Notes: generated from the sequence alone by a model not told the origin. A stretch of 64,000 nt of DNA from Paenibacillus sp. MAEPY2 (GCF_000499205.1 NZ_AWUK01000032.1:124001-188000); one strand, 5' to 3'; shown: positions 54,312-63,150, numbered from the stretch's first letter. Program-made: numbers and translations.

Positions 54312-55501
54312 CCAAAAAACCGCCCTTTCTTCAGTACCAAAGGAATGCCACCGATGATAAACAAGTACCGGAGATCCACCAGCTTTTTCAGCTGAGCCGC
54401 TTTCCAGCCCTTGTACTTCTTACCGCCTACGACGGCAATAGCTTCACCTTTCCCCAATGACGCGACCGTACCTTTACTTGTAAATACAAAAGGTTGTGGC
54501 TGCTTCTTGCGGATGGCAGCGACAACGTTTTTGGCACAGTTAACACCCTGCTGCATCGCGATCTGAGCGGTTGGTGGATATGGGCGCCCTTCATTGTTGA
54601 ACACCAGTGAATTGTCACCGATGACATAGACGTGCTCATGCCCTGGGGCACGCAAAAACTCATCGACCTTCACCCGTCCACGCATCACTTCAAGGCCTGC
54701 CTGCTCAAGCAGGGCGTTTCCACGAATACCGCCGGTCCATACGACCGTTGCTGCATCGAGTTTTTCACCTTCACCCACAATGACACCGTCTGGCAGACAT
54801 TGCTTGATCGGAACACCGATTTTGAAAGTAACGCCTTTTTTCTTCAACACGTTCATTGCATGCTCAACCAGTTCCGGGTCAAAGCCCGGCAGAGCTGAAG
54901 GTGCTGCTTCGACATTATAGATGTGTACGTTTTTCGGATTCACGTCGAATTCCTTGCAAAGCTGAGGAATGCGATCCGCAAGTTCCGCCACGAATTCGAC
55001 ACCACTGAAGCCAGCTCCACCCACGACAAAACGAATGCGGTTACGTTTATTATCGTTTTTGTACATGGCAAACTGATATTCGATATGCTCGCGAATCATT
55101 CGGACCGAGTTAATGCTGCGAATGGTCATCGCATGATCGAGCATCCCCGGAATACCGAAGGTTTCCGGTTCCCCGCCCAATCCAATAATCAGATAATCAT
55201 AGGATAACGTGCCGTCCTCCAGAATGATCTTCCGATCCTGCAGCCGGATCTCCTTAACCGAAGACTTGACCAAATCAATCTTGAACTCGTCAATCAGCTT
55301 CGATATCGGGACCCTTGCATGTTCAATCGTATCTGTGCCGGCTGCCGGCATATGTAGATGTGTGGTGATATAATGATAATCATGCCGGTTCACCAATGTG
55401 ACATCGGCCTCGTTATAGTTCAATTCCTTCTGCAGCCGCTGGGCTGTCAGAATCCCGCCATAGCCCGCGCCGAGGATGACGATTTTGGGAATGCTGCTCA
55501 T
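54308..55501 (-). CDS. ndh: Type II NADH dehydrogenase
   Basis: A 397-residue single-subunit NADH:menaquinone oxidoreductase (NDH-2, YumB/Ndh type). It has an FAD fold ILGAGYGGILTAQ (9-21), an NADH fold VVGGAGFSGVEFVAEL, the VYVIGDNSLV FAD motif, and a C-terminal amphipathic membrane-anchoring part (AAQLKKLVDLRYLFIIGGIP). It feeds electrons to the quinone pool without proton pumping. A Rex operator over a TATAAT upstream predicts repression when NADH is low, as known for Bacillus ndh. Confidence 0.93.
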   Translation of the reverse strand: MSSIPKIVILGAGYGGILTAQRLQKELNYNEADVTLVNRHDYHYITTHLHMPAAGTDTIEHARVPISKLIDEFKIDLVKSSVKEIRLQDRKIILEDGTLSYDYLIIGLGGEPETFGIPGMLDHAMTIRSINSVRMIREHIEYQFAMYKNDNKRNRIRFVVGGAGFSGVEFVAELADRIPQLCKEFDVNPKNVHIYNVEAAPSALPGFDPELVEHAMNVLKKKGVTFKIGVPIKQCLPDGVIVGEGEKLDAATVVWTGGIRGNALLEQAGLEVMRGRVKVDEFLRAPGHEHVYVIGDNSLVFNNEGRPYPPTAQIAMQQGVNCAKNVVAAIRKKQPQPFVFTSKGTVASLGKGEAIAVVGGKKYKGWKAAQLKKLVDLRYLFIIGGIPLVLKKGRFFG

Positions 55502-55660
55502 GTCTGTACCCCTTCCGGTTTCGTTCGCATCAACCGTTCGTTTGTTTTGTTGTAAAAAGGCTCTTACTTACCCATATTGATGAGGTCTTATCCATTATGA
55601 CGACAAATGTTAACTTCGCGAATTTATTTGAACTTTTTGCATGCAAGTTATCGATTAAAA

Positions 55661-55678
55661 TTGTGAAATTATACACAA
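55661..55678. promoter_or_regulatory. Rex operator of ndh
   Basis: TTGTGAAATTATACACAA matches the Rex consensus TTGTGAANNNNTTCACAA with one mismatch. On the minus strand it contains TATAAT (55668-55673), so bound Rex would cover the ndh -10. Confidence 0.75.
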
Positions 55679-55883
55679 GATTCAACAAAACGCGGGTATT
55701 GTCTTCACATTACAAATTGGGGCTAAATTAGACAAAAAAACACATAGTACAGGTCAAGGATATCTGTATTTCTGGCAAATATCAAGGTTTTTTTTGTTAT
55801 TTTTCATAACCTTTCATTTCCAATTTCATCCTATTCTCACCTGATCTTCATCTATTGTTCCTAGTTTCATCATACTGCCAACT

Positions 55884-55911
55884 TTGCAACCCAGTTTACA
55901 CCGTTTATAAT
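55884..55911 (+). promoter_or_regulatory. SigA promoter of the YumC-type reductase
   Basis: TTGCAA (55884-55889) and a perfect TATAAT (55906-55911) with a 16-base spacer, 98 bases before the start codon. Confidence 0.62.
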
Positions 55912-56009
55912 GAAAAAGACAGTTCAGCAACAAACGCTGGGTACAATACGTACCCGGCTTCATTATTTCTGTTAACTACCTATTAAAATAAGAAAGGTGT
56001 TGTTGATTC

Positions 56010-57011
56010 TTGACTGCACAAACTGCCGGTCATGACATGACCGATTTACTTATTATTGGTGGCGGCCCTGCGGGTCTGTTCGCCGCGTTTTACGGAGGGA
56101 TGCGTCAGGCATCTGTTACTCTGGTTGAAAGTATGCCACAACTTGGTGGACAACTTGCCGCCCTCTATCCCGAAAAATTCATCTATGATGTAGCCGGTTT
56201 CCCGAAAGTGACCGCTCAGGAACTGGTGAATAATCTGGTGGAGCAAATGAGCCATTTTAACCCGAACATCCGTCTTGAAGAAAAGGTTGTTTCGGTAGAG
56301 AAACTAGAAGAACGTCACTTCGTCGTAAAAACCGATGTGAATGAATATCACGCCAAAGCCGTAATTATCACTGCCGGTGTGGGTGCATTCGAACCCCGCC
56401 GTCTGGAGCTTGAGGGTGCTGCCAAATTCGAAAAAACCAATCTGCACTATTTCATCAGTGATCTGAACGCCTTTGCCGGCAAAAAAGTACTGATCAGCGG
56501 TGGCGGTGACTCCGCTGTAGACTGGGCACTCATGCTCGAGCCGATCGCTGAGCAAGTAACCCTGATCCATCGCCGCGACAAATTCCGTGCGCATGAGCAC
56601 AGTGTCGAAAACCTGATGAATTCCAAGGTGAACATCGTTACACCTACCGAAATTACCGAACTTCACGGTGAGGACAGCATTACCAAGGTTACTTTGGCTC
56701 ACGTCAAAACTAAGGAAACACAGGAAATTGAAGTGGATGATGTCATCGTCAACTTTGGCTTTGTCTCTTCCCTGGGACCTATCGCAGAATGGGGCATCGA
56801 AATTGACAGTAATTCCATCGTGGTCGATTCCCGCATGGAAACTTCGATTCCGGGTATCTATGCTGCCGGAGATATTACAACATATCCAGGCAAGCTGAAG
56901 CTGATTGCTGTAGGATTCGGTGAAGCGCCAACCGCAGTCAACAATGCCAAGGTATACTTCGATCCAGACGCCAAGCTGTCTCCAGGACACAGCAGTAACA
57001 TGAAGCGCTAA
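56010..57011 (+). CDS. yumC: Ferredoxin/flavodoxin-NADP reductase, YumC type
   Basis: A 333-residue thioredoxin-reductase-like FNR: FAD motif [16 protein letters not shown] (15-30), NADPH fold [31 protein letters not shown], and [32 protein letters not shown]. It lacks the CxxC of thioredoxin reductase. It moves electrons between NADPH and ferredoxin or flavodoxin. It appears to use a TTG start at 56010, with AAAGGTG 10 bases upstream; an ATG nine codons later is the alternative. It is divergent from ndh, as part of the yumB-yumC neighbourhood. Confidence 0.94.
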   Translation: MTAQTAGHDMTDLLIIGGGPAGLFAAFYGGMRQASVTLVESMPQLGGQLAALYPEKFIYDVAGFPKVTAQELVNNLVEQMSHFNPNIRLEEKVVSVEKLEERHFVVKTDVNEYHAKAVIITAGVGAFEPRRLELEGAAKFEKTNLHYFISDLNAFAGKKVLISGGGDSAVDWALMLEPIAEQVTLIHRRDKFRAHEHSVENLMNSKVNIVTPTEITELHGEDSITKVTLAHVKTKETQEIEVDDVIVNFGFVSSLGPIAEWGIEIDSNSIVVDSRMETSIPGIYAAGDITTYPGKLKLIAVGFGEAPTAVNNAKVYFDPDAKLSPGHSSNMKR

Positions 57012-57049
57012 TTCCTTATGGAATCTTATAGAATATAAAAGACACAAAA

Positions 57050-57097
57050 AAGGGTATCTTACTCCTGAATGAATTCAACATCAGGAGGGATACCCTT
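57050..57097 (+). promoter_or_regulatory. Hairpin burying the ribosome site of the Cys-rich protein gene
   Basis: AAGGGTATC (57050-57058) pairs with GATACCCTT (57089-57097), and CTCCTGA (57062-57068) with TCAGGAG (57081-57087). The right arm contains the AGGAGGG ribosome site and the first bases of the TTG codon. It may also end the upstream transcript, though the T tract is weak. Confidence 0.6.
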
Positions 57098-57347
57098 GTC
57101 TTATATATGCCCGCTGTGTAACGGTCTGGTTGTACCGGAGCAGGCTTGTCCCCACTGCCTTCAGGGACTGTCAGAATGCGGCAAATTGGACGATTACACC
57201 GGACCATACAGCCCCTACGCCATTCACACTTCCTCTGACACGGCAGACGAAGCCGAAAACGTTTGCAATCATATGATGTACTGTCACCATTGTCAGACAA
57301 GCACACTATGGCCTGTAAATCTATGGGACATGTCCGGAAAACTGTAA
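57096..57347 (+). CDS. Small Cys-rich zinc-ribbon-like protein
   Basis: An 83-residue protein with cysteine pairs CPLC (near residue 5), CPHC (about 20-23), and CHHC near the C-terminus plus further Cys and His, typical of zinc-binding folds. The TTG at 57096 is taken as start because AGGAGGG lies 5 bases before it; an ATG at 57069 has no site. I recognise no family. It follows the YumC-type gene, and translation is probably controlled by the hairpin over its start. Confidence 0.62.
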   Translation: MSYICPLCNGLVVPEQACPHCLQGLSECGKLDDYTGPYSPYAIHTSSDTADEAENVCNHMMYCHHCQTSTLWPVNLWDMSGKL

Positions 57348-57369
57348 CATTGCCTGCAAATGAGGATCT

Positions 57370-57513
57370 CTAGTGAAGAATGGCAGATACGTCGGTACCC
57401 AGTTTGCGCTTATGGATTTCTGCCAACAGCAGTGCGATGAAATCTCGTTCGAGATCCAACTCAATCGCCTTATGGTAGGAGTCCAATAACATCTCATCGG
57501 ATAACATAGCCAT
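57370..57513 (-). CDS. sda: Sda, checkpoint inhibitor of sporulation kinases
   Basis: A 47-residue helical hairpin whose LSDEMLLDSYHKAIELDLERDF and EIHKRKLGTDVS segments match B. subtilis Sda ([22 protein letters not shown]). Sda blocks KinA autophosphorylation so that cells with replication or DNA problems do not start sporulation. The ATG at 57513 is chosen with AAGGAAAGG about 12 bases upstream; a second ATG two codons later is possible. Its promoter carries a LexA-type box and a DnaA-box cluster. Confidence 0.9.
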   Translation of the reverse strand: MAMLSDEMLLDSYHKAIELDLERDFIALLLAEIHKRKLGTDVSAILH

Positions 57514-57550
57514 TTCCCGCCACAACCTTTCCTTTTTTTTCCTCAAAACT

Positions 57551-57579
57551 ATCATATCAGAGATTTATAAAGAGAACAA
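57551..57579 (-). promoter_or_regulatory. SigA promoter of sda
   Basis: On the minus strand TTGTTC (57574-57579) and TATGAT (57551-57556) with a 17-base spacer, 38 bases before the start codon. Confidence 0.65.
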
Positions 57580-57585
57580 GCGTTC
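57574..57585. promoter_or_regulatory. LexA (SOS) box overlapping the sda -35
   Basis: GAACAAGCGTTC fits the Gram-positive SOS core GAAC-RNRY-GTTY exactly, with symmetric A/T flanks instead of the preferred C/G. It covers the -35 hexamer, so LexA would block RNA polymerase. Confidence 0.65.
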
Positions 57586-57588
57586 TTG

Positions 57589-57688
57589 TTATCCACAACG
57601 TTATGTGGAAATCCTGTGTATAGTTTGTTGATAAATGGTAAAAATGTTGATTGATCAACGTGGATAGTGTGGATAGTATTTATACACA
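57589..57688. promoter_or_regulatory. DnaA-box cluster upstream of sda
   Basis: TTATCCACA (57589-57597, perfect) lies 10 bases upstream of the -35. TTATACACA (57680-57688) fits TTWTNCACA. On the minus strand CTATACACA (57615-57623) and CTATCCACA (57668-57676) differ by one base each, and two weaker sites lie at 57604 and 57659. In B. subtilis DnaA activates sda. Confidence 0.75.
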
Positions 57689-57868
57689 GGATCGAAGCTT
57701 ATCGAACAGAACGATTATCATAGCATTTTTTTTAGAATAAATTCATAGTTTCAAGAGTTGATGCGAGTAAATTACCCTTAATTGTTAAATTCCAAACGTT
57801 TTCCACCTAGTTTCCTTCTATTTTACTATCGGATTTTCTTTGGATTTTTTTAGCTTTTTTCACCATTT
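57689..57868. other. AT-rich spacer between the DnaA boxes and the YheC/D gene
   Basis: No gene is seen. T-rich stretches at 57725-57735 and 57830-57860 lie beyond the YheC/D stop codon, but I find no clear terminator stem. Confidence 0.4.
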
Positions 57869-58528
57869 TCATTGTGGTCTGGTGTTCACTTCCAAAATCC
57901 ATATCTTGCCTGAATGATCCAGTCCATAATCGAAACCGAGCTGTCCCACACCTGGAAACTGATTTTCCATGATCCGTGTACATGTGAGTGTCAGTGAACG
58001 CATCTCTCGACGTTTGTGTTTTCCAGAAATATGAGGCAGCGACAGAGCGAGTGCTCTTCTGCCGGACAGCATCGTACCACCTTTGCTAAGATTGGTTACG
58101 ACCAATCCCGGACGAGCCAGCCGTCCCACCATCGAACGGAATACCCAGCCCCTTTCCGTCTTGACGACCTTGACTCTGTAATCAACAGGTCTGCCCTGAA
58201 TGGTCGCGAGATGAATGCCTTGCTGAATCAAGTATCTCCGTCTGGCTTTTACACGGATCAGGGAGCGGTACATCTGATTAAAATGAGTAAAAGAACGGGT
58301 TATTTTCATATGAGTGTACCGATAGGCTCCTCCACTTACTGATACTCTAATGACACCGTAACCTCCACCACCAACAACAGGTTTGATATACACCATTCCG
58401 TAATGACTAAGCATGTTTAGCAGATTCCCCGAGTTGAACGTCTTCGTCTGTGGAATGTGGACAGCAGCTACCGGATATTTCAACAGCGCCGCTGTCTTCA
58501 GCCATTTGCTTGCAAGCTGTCTCGACAT
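57869..58528 (-). CDS. YheC/YheD-family spore coat-associated ATP-grasp protein
   Basis: A 219-residue ATP-grasp protein of the YheC/YheD family. It has the nucleotide-binding VYIKPVVGGGGYGVIRV strand-loop, IQQGIHLATIQGRPVDYRV, and the metal-binding C-terminal LGFDYGLDHSGKIWILEVNTRP. B. subtilis YheC and YheD are spore-coat or endospore-associated proteins of unknown reaction; this one is shorter and lacks their extra N-terminal part. The ATG at 58528 follows AAAGGAG by 8 bases; the upstream open frame has no site. Confidence 0.85.
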   Translation of the reverse strand: MSRQLASKWLKTAALLKYPVAAVHIPQTKTFNSGNLLNMLSHYGMVYIKPVVGGGGYGVIRVSVSGGAYRYTHMKITRSFTHFNQMYRSLIRVKARRRYLIQQGIHLATIQGRPVDYRVKVVKTERGWVFRSMVGRLARPGLVVTNLSKGGTMLSGRRALALSLPHISGKHKRREMRSLTLTCTRIMENQFPGVGQLGFDYGLDHSGKIWILEVNTRPQ

Positions 58529-58764
58529 GGGTTGATCTCCTTTCCTGAACAATAGTCCTTCCTTATACATACTCAACAGGAGCCGTGCTTTCTTGGATGT
58601 CTGTCCAAGGCTGGGGCCCCTTTTCCGTGGATAAAGTCCATAAGCTTGTTTCAAGGCCGGAACAAGCGCCTGGTTTGCTTTTCAAACGCATCAATCTATC
58701 GTATGCTACTAAGGAATGGTTTGGAGAGGCTTAAATATGAGGATCTAAGGAGCGTTCAGAAGAC

Positions 58765-59019
58765 ATGGAATCATTTTTCAAATCACTGTATGGCGTAGCC
58801 TATTTTGCCATTTCTATCGTTCTGGTAGCCATTACGGTGCTTCTATTCGTTACAGGTATTCGACTGTTTATGAAGAAAAGCAATCGCGGTTTTGCTGTAA
58901 GTTGTATTCTGTTTGCCTGCTTCATCGTCTTCATTATTGTGGTAATGCTGACCACGCCCTTCTCCTCGACGCCTCCGGGTTCACCGGAAGCCATGGCAGC
59001 CTTGCTGAGAATCGGGTAG
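58765..59019 (+). CDS. Small two-helix membrane protein upstream of ppx
   Basis: An 84-residue protein with two hydrophobic helices (about 10-35 and 43-65), a basic loop MKKSNRGF between them and a Pro/Ser-rich tail. No family recognised. AAGGAG lies 12 bases before the ATG. It ends 26 bases before ppx and is probably cotranscribed with it. Confidence 0.68.
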   Translation: MESFFKSLYGVAYFAISIVLVAITVLLFVTGIRLFMKKSNRGFAVSCILFACFIVFIIVVMLTTPFSSTPPGSPEAMAALLRIG

Positions 59020-59045
59020 ATTAACCTCTGTAGAAGGAGATGCTT

Positions 59046-60572
59046 ATGACACATAACGAAATACTCGGAATCATCGATATCGGCTCCAATTCCATACGTC
59101 TGGTTATTTATGAACTCGATTCGGATAGGGCCTATCGCATCATTCATGAAGACAAATATGCAGCTCGTCTAAGCAATGTGGTTGAACAAGACGGAACGAT
59201 TCTGCGACATTCACTGGACAAGGCTATCACGATTTTGCGACAATTCAGGGCTACCTGCGAAGCTTATCAAGCCAAGCTCATCCGTGCGGCAGCAACAGCG
59301 GCCATTCGGAATGCAGGCAATGCTTCAGAAATTATAGGTTGGCTGGAAGCTGAGACGGGACTTACGATTGAATGTGTATCCGGCGATCAGGAAGCCTATT
59401 ACGGCTTCCTAGGCGTCACTCAATCGATTGATCTGGCGGATGGTTATGTCGTGGATATTGGCGGAGGAAGTACCGAGATCACTGTATTCCGCGATCGAAA
59501 AAGACTGCACAGCATCTCTCTGCCTATCGGAGCTGTGAACTCACACGCCCGTTATGGCGGAGAAGATCAGTGGACTGAAGCTAATGCGACCGCCCTCTGT
59601 AATGAAGTTATCCAGGCATTAAGTGATCAGGATTGGGTCAGACAGCATCCCGGACTACCTCTCATAGGGCTTGGCGGCACGATGCGTACCCTGGCCAAAG
59701 TGGAACAGAAGAGAACGCAGTATTCATTGCCGGTTACGCATCATTATGAAATCGGTGCAGAAGAGATGGAAAATATCGCTCGTTCTTTGCCACATCTCAC
59801 CTCGGCACAACGCAAGAAAGTACCCGGTCTTGCCAAGGATCGTGCAGACATTATTGTGCCAGGTGTTCTCATATTGCGCACGGTCTTTCAGATCATCCAG
59901 GGAGATCGTTATGTCGTGAGCGGAGCGGGGTTACGGGATGGTTTGCTAAGGGATCTCCTGGCTGCAGGTCAGCCGGTCGTGCCAGACGCGCTGAAGGACA
60001 GCATTCGCAACTTCATCCATTTTGGCCCACCGATTCCGGAGAAACGTCTGAATCGGATCCATCAGGATGCGCTTACCCTGTATACTGCTTTACAAGGTAA
60101 TTCCCCCGATCCAGCAGATGCCCGGATCCTGTACACGACCTGTATGCTGCACATGGCTGGAAAACAGATTAACTATTTCCGTTATCCCCAGCACTCGGCC
60201 TATTGGATTATGAATGCGAGTATCTACGGACTCTCTCACCGGGAGACGATCCTTAGTGCCATTGCAGCCGATTATCATCCAAAAAAAAGAACGCCCCAGC
60301 TGCTTCAAAAGCATAAGGACATTCTAAAGGATTCAGACGAACGACATGCCCATCGCTTGGGCTCACTGCTGCGCGTAACTGAAGCGATCAATCGAGCTGA
60401 AAGTATCACTGCCATAAAGGCAGCAAAAGAAAACGACTCGCTGCAGATGCAATTCATCTGTACAGCCGAGCCGTTACTGGAACTGAGCGACCTCGAAGAG
60501 GCCGTCAAAGATTTGCAGGAAGCTTGGGGAGTTACGTTAACACACTCCATTCAGCAGGTTTCCAAGGGATAA
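59046..60572 (+). CDS. ppx: Exopolyphosphatase, Ppx/GppA family
   Basis: A 508-residue enzyme of the actin/HSP70-like ATPase superfamily: phosphate-1 loop IDIGSNSIRLVIYEL (about 8-22), phosphate-2 loop VDIGGGSTEIT, GLGGTMRT, and a C-terminal HD-like helical domain (about 310-500). It releases phosphate from polyphosphate, or pppGpp 5'-phosphate. The ATG at 59046 has GAAGGAG 6 bases upstream. Its last 41 bases overlap the end of convergent ppk, the opposing enzyme. Confidence 0.93.
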   Translation: MTHNEILGIIDIGSNSIRLVIYELDSDRAYRIIHEDKYAARLSNVVEQDGTILRHSLDKAITILRQFRATCEAYQAKLIRAAATAAIRNAGNASEIIGWLEAETGLTIECVSGDQEAYYGFLGVTQSIDLADGYVVDIGGGSTEITVFRDRKRLHSISLPIGAVNSHARYGGEDQWTEANATALCNEVIQALSDQDWVRQHPGLPLIGLGGTMRTLAKVEQKRTQYSLPVTHHYEIGAEEMENIARSLPHLTSAQRKKVPGLAKDRADIIVPGVLILRTVFQIIQGDRYVVSGAGLRDGLLRDLLAAGQPVVPDALKDSIRNFIHFGPPIPEKRLNRIHQDALTLYTALQGNSPDPADARILYTTCMLHMAGKQINYFRYPQHSAYWIMNASIYGLSHRETILSAIAADYHPKKRTPQLLQKHKDILKDSDERHAHRLGSLLRVTEAINRAESITAIKAAKENDSLQMQFICTAEPLLELSDLEEAVKDLQEAWGVTLTHSIQQVSKG

Positions 60573-62613
60573 TCCCCATCGCCTCCGTCTGACTTCTCAG
60601 CGGGGGCTTTTCATTTTGTACAAATACATAATTGCCGCCAGGCATAAGCTCTCTTGCTTTCACATTATCGTTCAGAGACAGGTTCAGAATGTCCACCAGC
60701 ATCTTCTTCAGCTCTGGATCAAACACGGGACACATCAGCTCAATTCTTCGCTTCAAATTGCGGGTCATCCAGTCTGCACTGGACAGATACACATCCGGGT
60801 TCCCACTATTTTCAAAATAGAACAGTCTGGAGTGTTCCAGGAACCGGTCCACGATGCTGATCACACGTATATTCTCACTAAGTCCCTCTACACCAGGACG
60901 CAAGCAGCACACACCGCGCACGATCAGATCAATCTGTACTCCGGCTTGAGATGCCAGATATAATTCATCAATGATATCCTGATGGGATAAGGAATTGATT
61001 TTGGCAATAATCCTGGATTGTCTTCCCTTCAAGGCATGCTCTGCTTCCCGTCGAATAAGCGCGAACAGTTCGTCCTTCATGCCGTCTGGGGCGACGCGGA
61101 ATGCCTGCAATGCTTTGGGTCCGGAATATCCGGTAATCTCATTGAACAGTTCGGATGCATCTTCGCCAATGATGGGATTGGAGGTGAACAGTCCCACGTC
61201 GGTATACACTTTGGCTGTGCTTTCATTGTAGTTCCCTGTTCCAACATGCACGTACCTTCTTAGACCACTCTGTTCTCTGCGTACGACAAGAATGATCTTG
61301 GCATGAGTCTTTAATCCAACCAATCCGTAAACCACATGACAGCCTGCTTTCTCCAGCGTGCGTGCCCAAGCAATATTCCGTTCTTCATCAAATCTGGCTT
61401 TCAATTCAACCACAACGGTCACTTGTTTACCGCTCTCGGCAGCATGAGCCAGTGCGGGAATGAGACGGGAATCCCCATTCACCCGGTATAACGTCATTTT
61501 GATCGCCATAACGCGCGGATCTTCCGAAGCCTCTACAATAAAGTCCGTTACCGGTTCGAAGGATTCATATGGATGATGAACGAGCACATCCCGTTTACGC
61601 AGCAACTCGAAGTGACTTTCCCGTGGAAGGAACTCCAGAGGATACACAGGCTGCACCGGACTGTATTTCAGATGAGAGAAGCCTTCCAGACTATCCACAA
61701 ACCCGGCCAGAAAACTCAGATCCAAAGGTCCATCAATTTCGTACACAGGATCTTGAATATCGAACTCTTCCCGCAGTTCAAGCAATGCATCCGGCCGAAA
61801 ATCCGTACACACTTCCAGTCGTACCGGTGCTCCCCGGCGTCTGCGCCGCAATTCCTTCTCAATTGCTTCAAGTAAATCTTCCGCTTCTTCTTCATTAATG
61901 AAAAGATCCGCATTACGGGTCACCCTGAATTCCTGTACAGCCAGTGGAACATATCCGCTGAAAAGGGTATGAATATGATGTTTGATGAGATCTTCGATCA
62001 AAATGAACGTTTTCTTTTTACTATTCGCCCGAAGAGGTACAGGAATAACCCGAGGAATATTGGAAGGCACCTGCACAATAGCCAAAAACGGCTCCCCCTC
62101 CTGCTCTTCTTCCTTCTGCAGCATCACGGACAGATATACAGACTTGTTGTGTACCAGTGGGAATGGGCGACTCTGATCAATAGCCATCGGTGTTAATACC
62201 GGAAAAATGATCTCATGAAAATACTGGTCCATTGCTCGCTGCTGGGTCATATTCAGATCTGTGTATTCCTGAAAATTGACGCCTTTCTTGGCAAGAAGAC
62301 GAATGAGTTCCCGATAGGTTTTATATTGTTCGGCGACCATGGTCCCCGTTCGTTTAATCAATCTGCGGTACAAACCCGAAGGGGTATACCCGGTAAAATC
62401 CTTTTGCGTAAATCCAGCCTTGATCTTCTCTTTCGTCTCCGCTACCCTTACACTTACGAACTCGTCCAGGTTACTGGCGACAATGCCAAGAAACCTCATG
62501 CGTTCCAGCAGTGGTGTTGTTGGATCTTGCGCCTCCTGGAGCACACGACGATTAAACTCAACCCAACTTAAATCACGGTTAACGTAGTTACCTGTTTTGA
62601 CATCTCTATGCAT
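60532..62613 (-). CDS. ppk: Polyphosphate kinase 1
   Basis: A 693-residue PPK1 that polymerises the ATP gamma-phosphate into polyphosphate. The N-terminal domain opens with NRDLSWVEFNRRVLQEA. The two phospholipase-D-like catalytic parts carry the phospho-acceptor His in VGLKTHAKIILVVRRE and the second His in DRFLEHSRLFYFENSG; YVHVGTGNYNESTAK is also conserved. The ATG at 62613 is chosen because CGGAGG lies 6 bases upstream. Three Pho-type repeats lie 95-122 bases upstream. Confidence 0.95.
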   Translation of the reverse strand: MHRDVKTGNYVNRDLSWVEFNRRVLQEAQDPTTPLLERMRFLGIVASNLDEFVSVRVAETKEKIKAGFTQKDFTGYTPSGLYRRLIKRTGTMVAEQYKTYRELIRLLAKKGVNFQEYTDLNMTQQRAMDQYFHEIIFPVLTPMAIDQSRPFPLVHNKSVYLSVMLQKEEEQEGEPFLAIVQVPSNIPRVIPVPLRANSKKKTFILIEDLIKHHIHTLFSGYVPLAVQEFRVTRNADLFINEEEAEDLLEAIEKELRRRRRGAPVRLEVCTDFRPDALLELREEFDIQDPVYEIDGPLDLSFLAGFVDSLEGFSHLKYSPVQPVYPLEFLPRESHFELLRKRDVLVHHPYESFEPVTDFIVEASEDPRVMAIKMTLYRVNGDSRLIPALAHAAESGKQVTVVVELKARFDEERNIAWARTLEKAGCHVVYGLVGLKTHAKIILVVRREQSGLRRYVHVGTGNYNESTAKVYTDVGLFTSNPIIGEDASELFNEITGYSGPKALQAFRVAPDGMKDELFALIRREAEHALKGRQSRIIAKINSLSHQDIIDELYLASQAGVQIDLIVRGVCCLRPGVEGLSENIRVISIVDRFLEHSRLFYFENSGNPDVYLSSADWMTRNLKRRIELMCPVFDPELKKMLVDILNLSLNDNVKARELMPGGNYVFVQNEKPPLRSQTEAMGIIPWKPAEWSVLT

Positions 62614-62707
62614 GTATGGCCTCCGAATGTGTTGCATATCTTTTTTGAATCAATATTCTGATATAATTAATTGTACTATTCGTGATTGGTTACAAGCGTC
62701 ATCAAAG

Positions 62708-62735
62708 TGTAAACGCTATGTAAAATTTATGTAAA
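62708..62735 (-). promoter_or_regulatory. Triple PhoP-type repeat upstream of ppk
   Basis: On the minus strand TTTACA-N5-TTTACA-N5-TTTACA with an exact 11-base period fits the PhoP repeat TT(A/C/T)ACA. A TACAAT -10 for ppk lies at 62670-62675, so the repeats sit where PhoP normally activates. Confidence 0.7.
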
Positions 62736-62863
62736 TGATACCTCATAGCGATAACTTTTTCCATCCCTTTACAAAGAGCAGGAGACAGAGTAAAGTGATG
62801 TACAGTGTAAATTGTCCGGTTGCTATCCATCATCCAAAATTGCATTTGTTAAAGGAGTATATA

Positions 62864-63091
62864 ATGAAATCGAACAAACCTAGAACGTTACAAAAAAATA
62901 TAGAGTTTTTCACGGCTGCACTATCCCAATGCACCGTAACCGCATGGCAGGAAGATCCAGCGGGCGTATATTGTGAAGTGGGTCGTGGCATCGTAGAGCG
63001 GATCAGCGAAGACAGCGTTAGAATTCGCAACGATAACGGTACGAAAAGTCATTATGACCGGGATATTACGATGTTCCAAACCGAAAAATAA
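62864..63091 (+). CDS. Conserved-looking small protein, unknown function
   Basis: A 75-residue protein, mixed charge, with a likely helix at the N-terminus (KNIEFFTAALSQCTV) followed by beta-rich segments (GVYCEVGRGIVERISEDSVRIRN). No signal peptide or motif recognised. The ATG at 62864 is fixed by AAAGGAG 7 bases upstream; the open frame to 62735 has no site. It is divergent from ppk across the Pho repeats, so phosphate control is possible. Confidence 0.7.
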   Translation: MKSNKPRTLQKNIEFFTAALSQCTVTAWQEDPAGVYCEVGRGIVERISEDSVRIRNDNGTKSHYDRDITMFQTEK

Positions 63092-63150
63092 TTTTGCGTA
63101 AATATGAAAAAAAGACTAGCTTTCCGGAAAAGAGTGTTGTATACTCTTGG

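Larger units (their letters stand above)
55502..56009. other. 508-bp divergent region between ndh and the YumC-type gene
   Basis: It holds the Rex box and ndh -10 (55661-55678), the rightward promoter (55884-55911) and a small GGGTAC/GTACCC hairpin at about 55937-55955. The stretch 55680-55880 is AT-rich, with a T8 run near 55790, and shows no gene. Confidence 0.55.

Noticed and set aside
57589-57688. DnaA-box cluster as a replication origin
   Set aside because: No dnaA, dnaN or other origin genes are near, and the boxes sit directly at the sda promoter, where DnaA is a known activator.
60181-60192. TTATCCCCAG within ppx as another repeat copy
   Set aside because: It lies in conserved coding sequence, and neither a right arm nor flanking modules follow.
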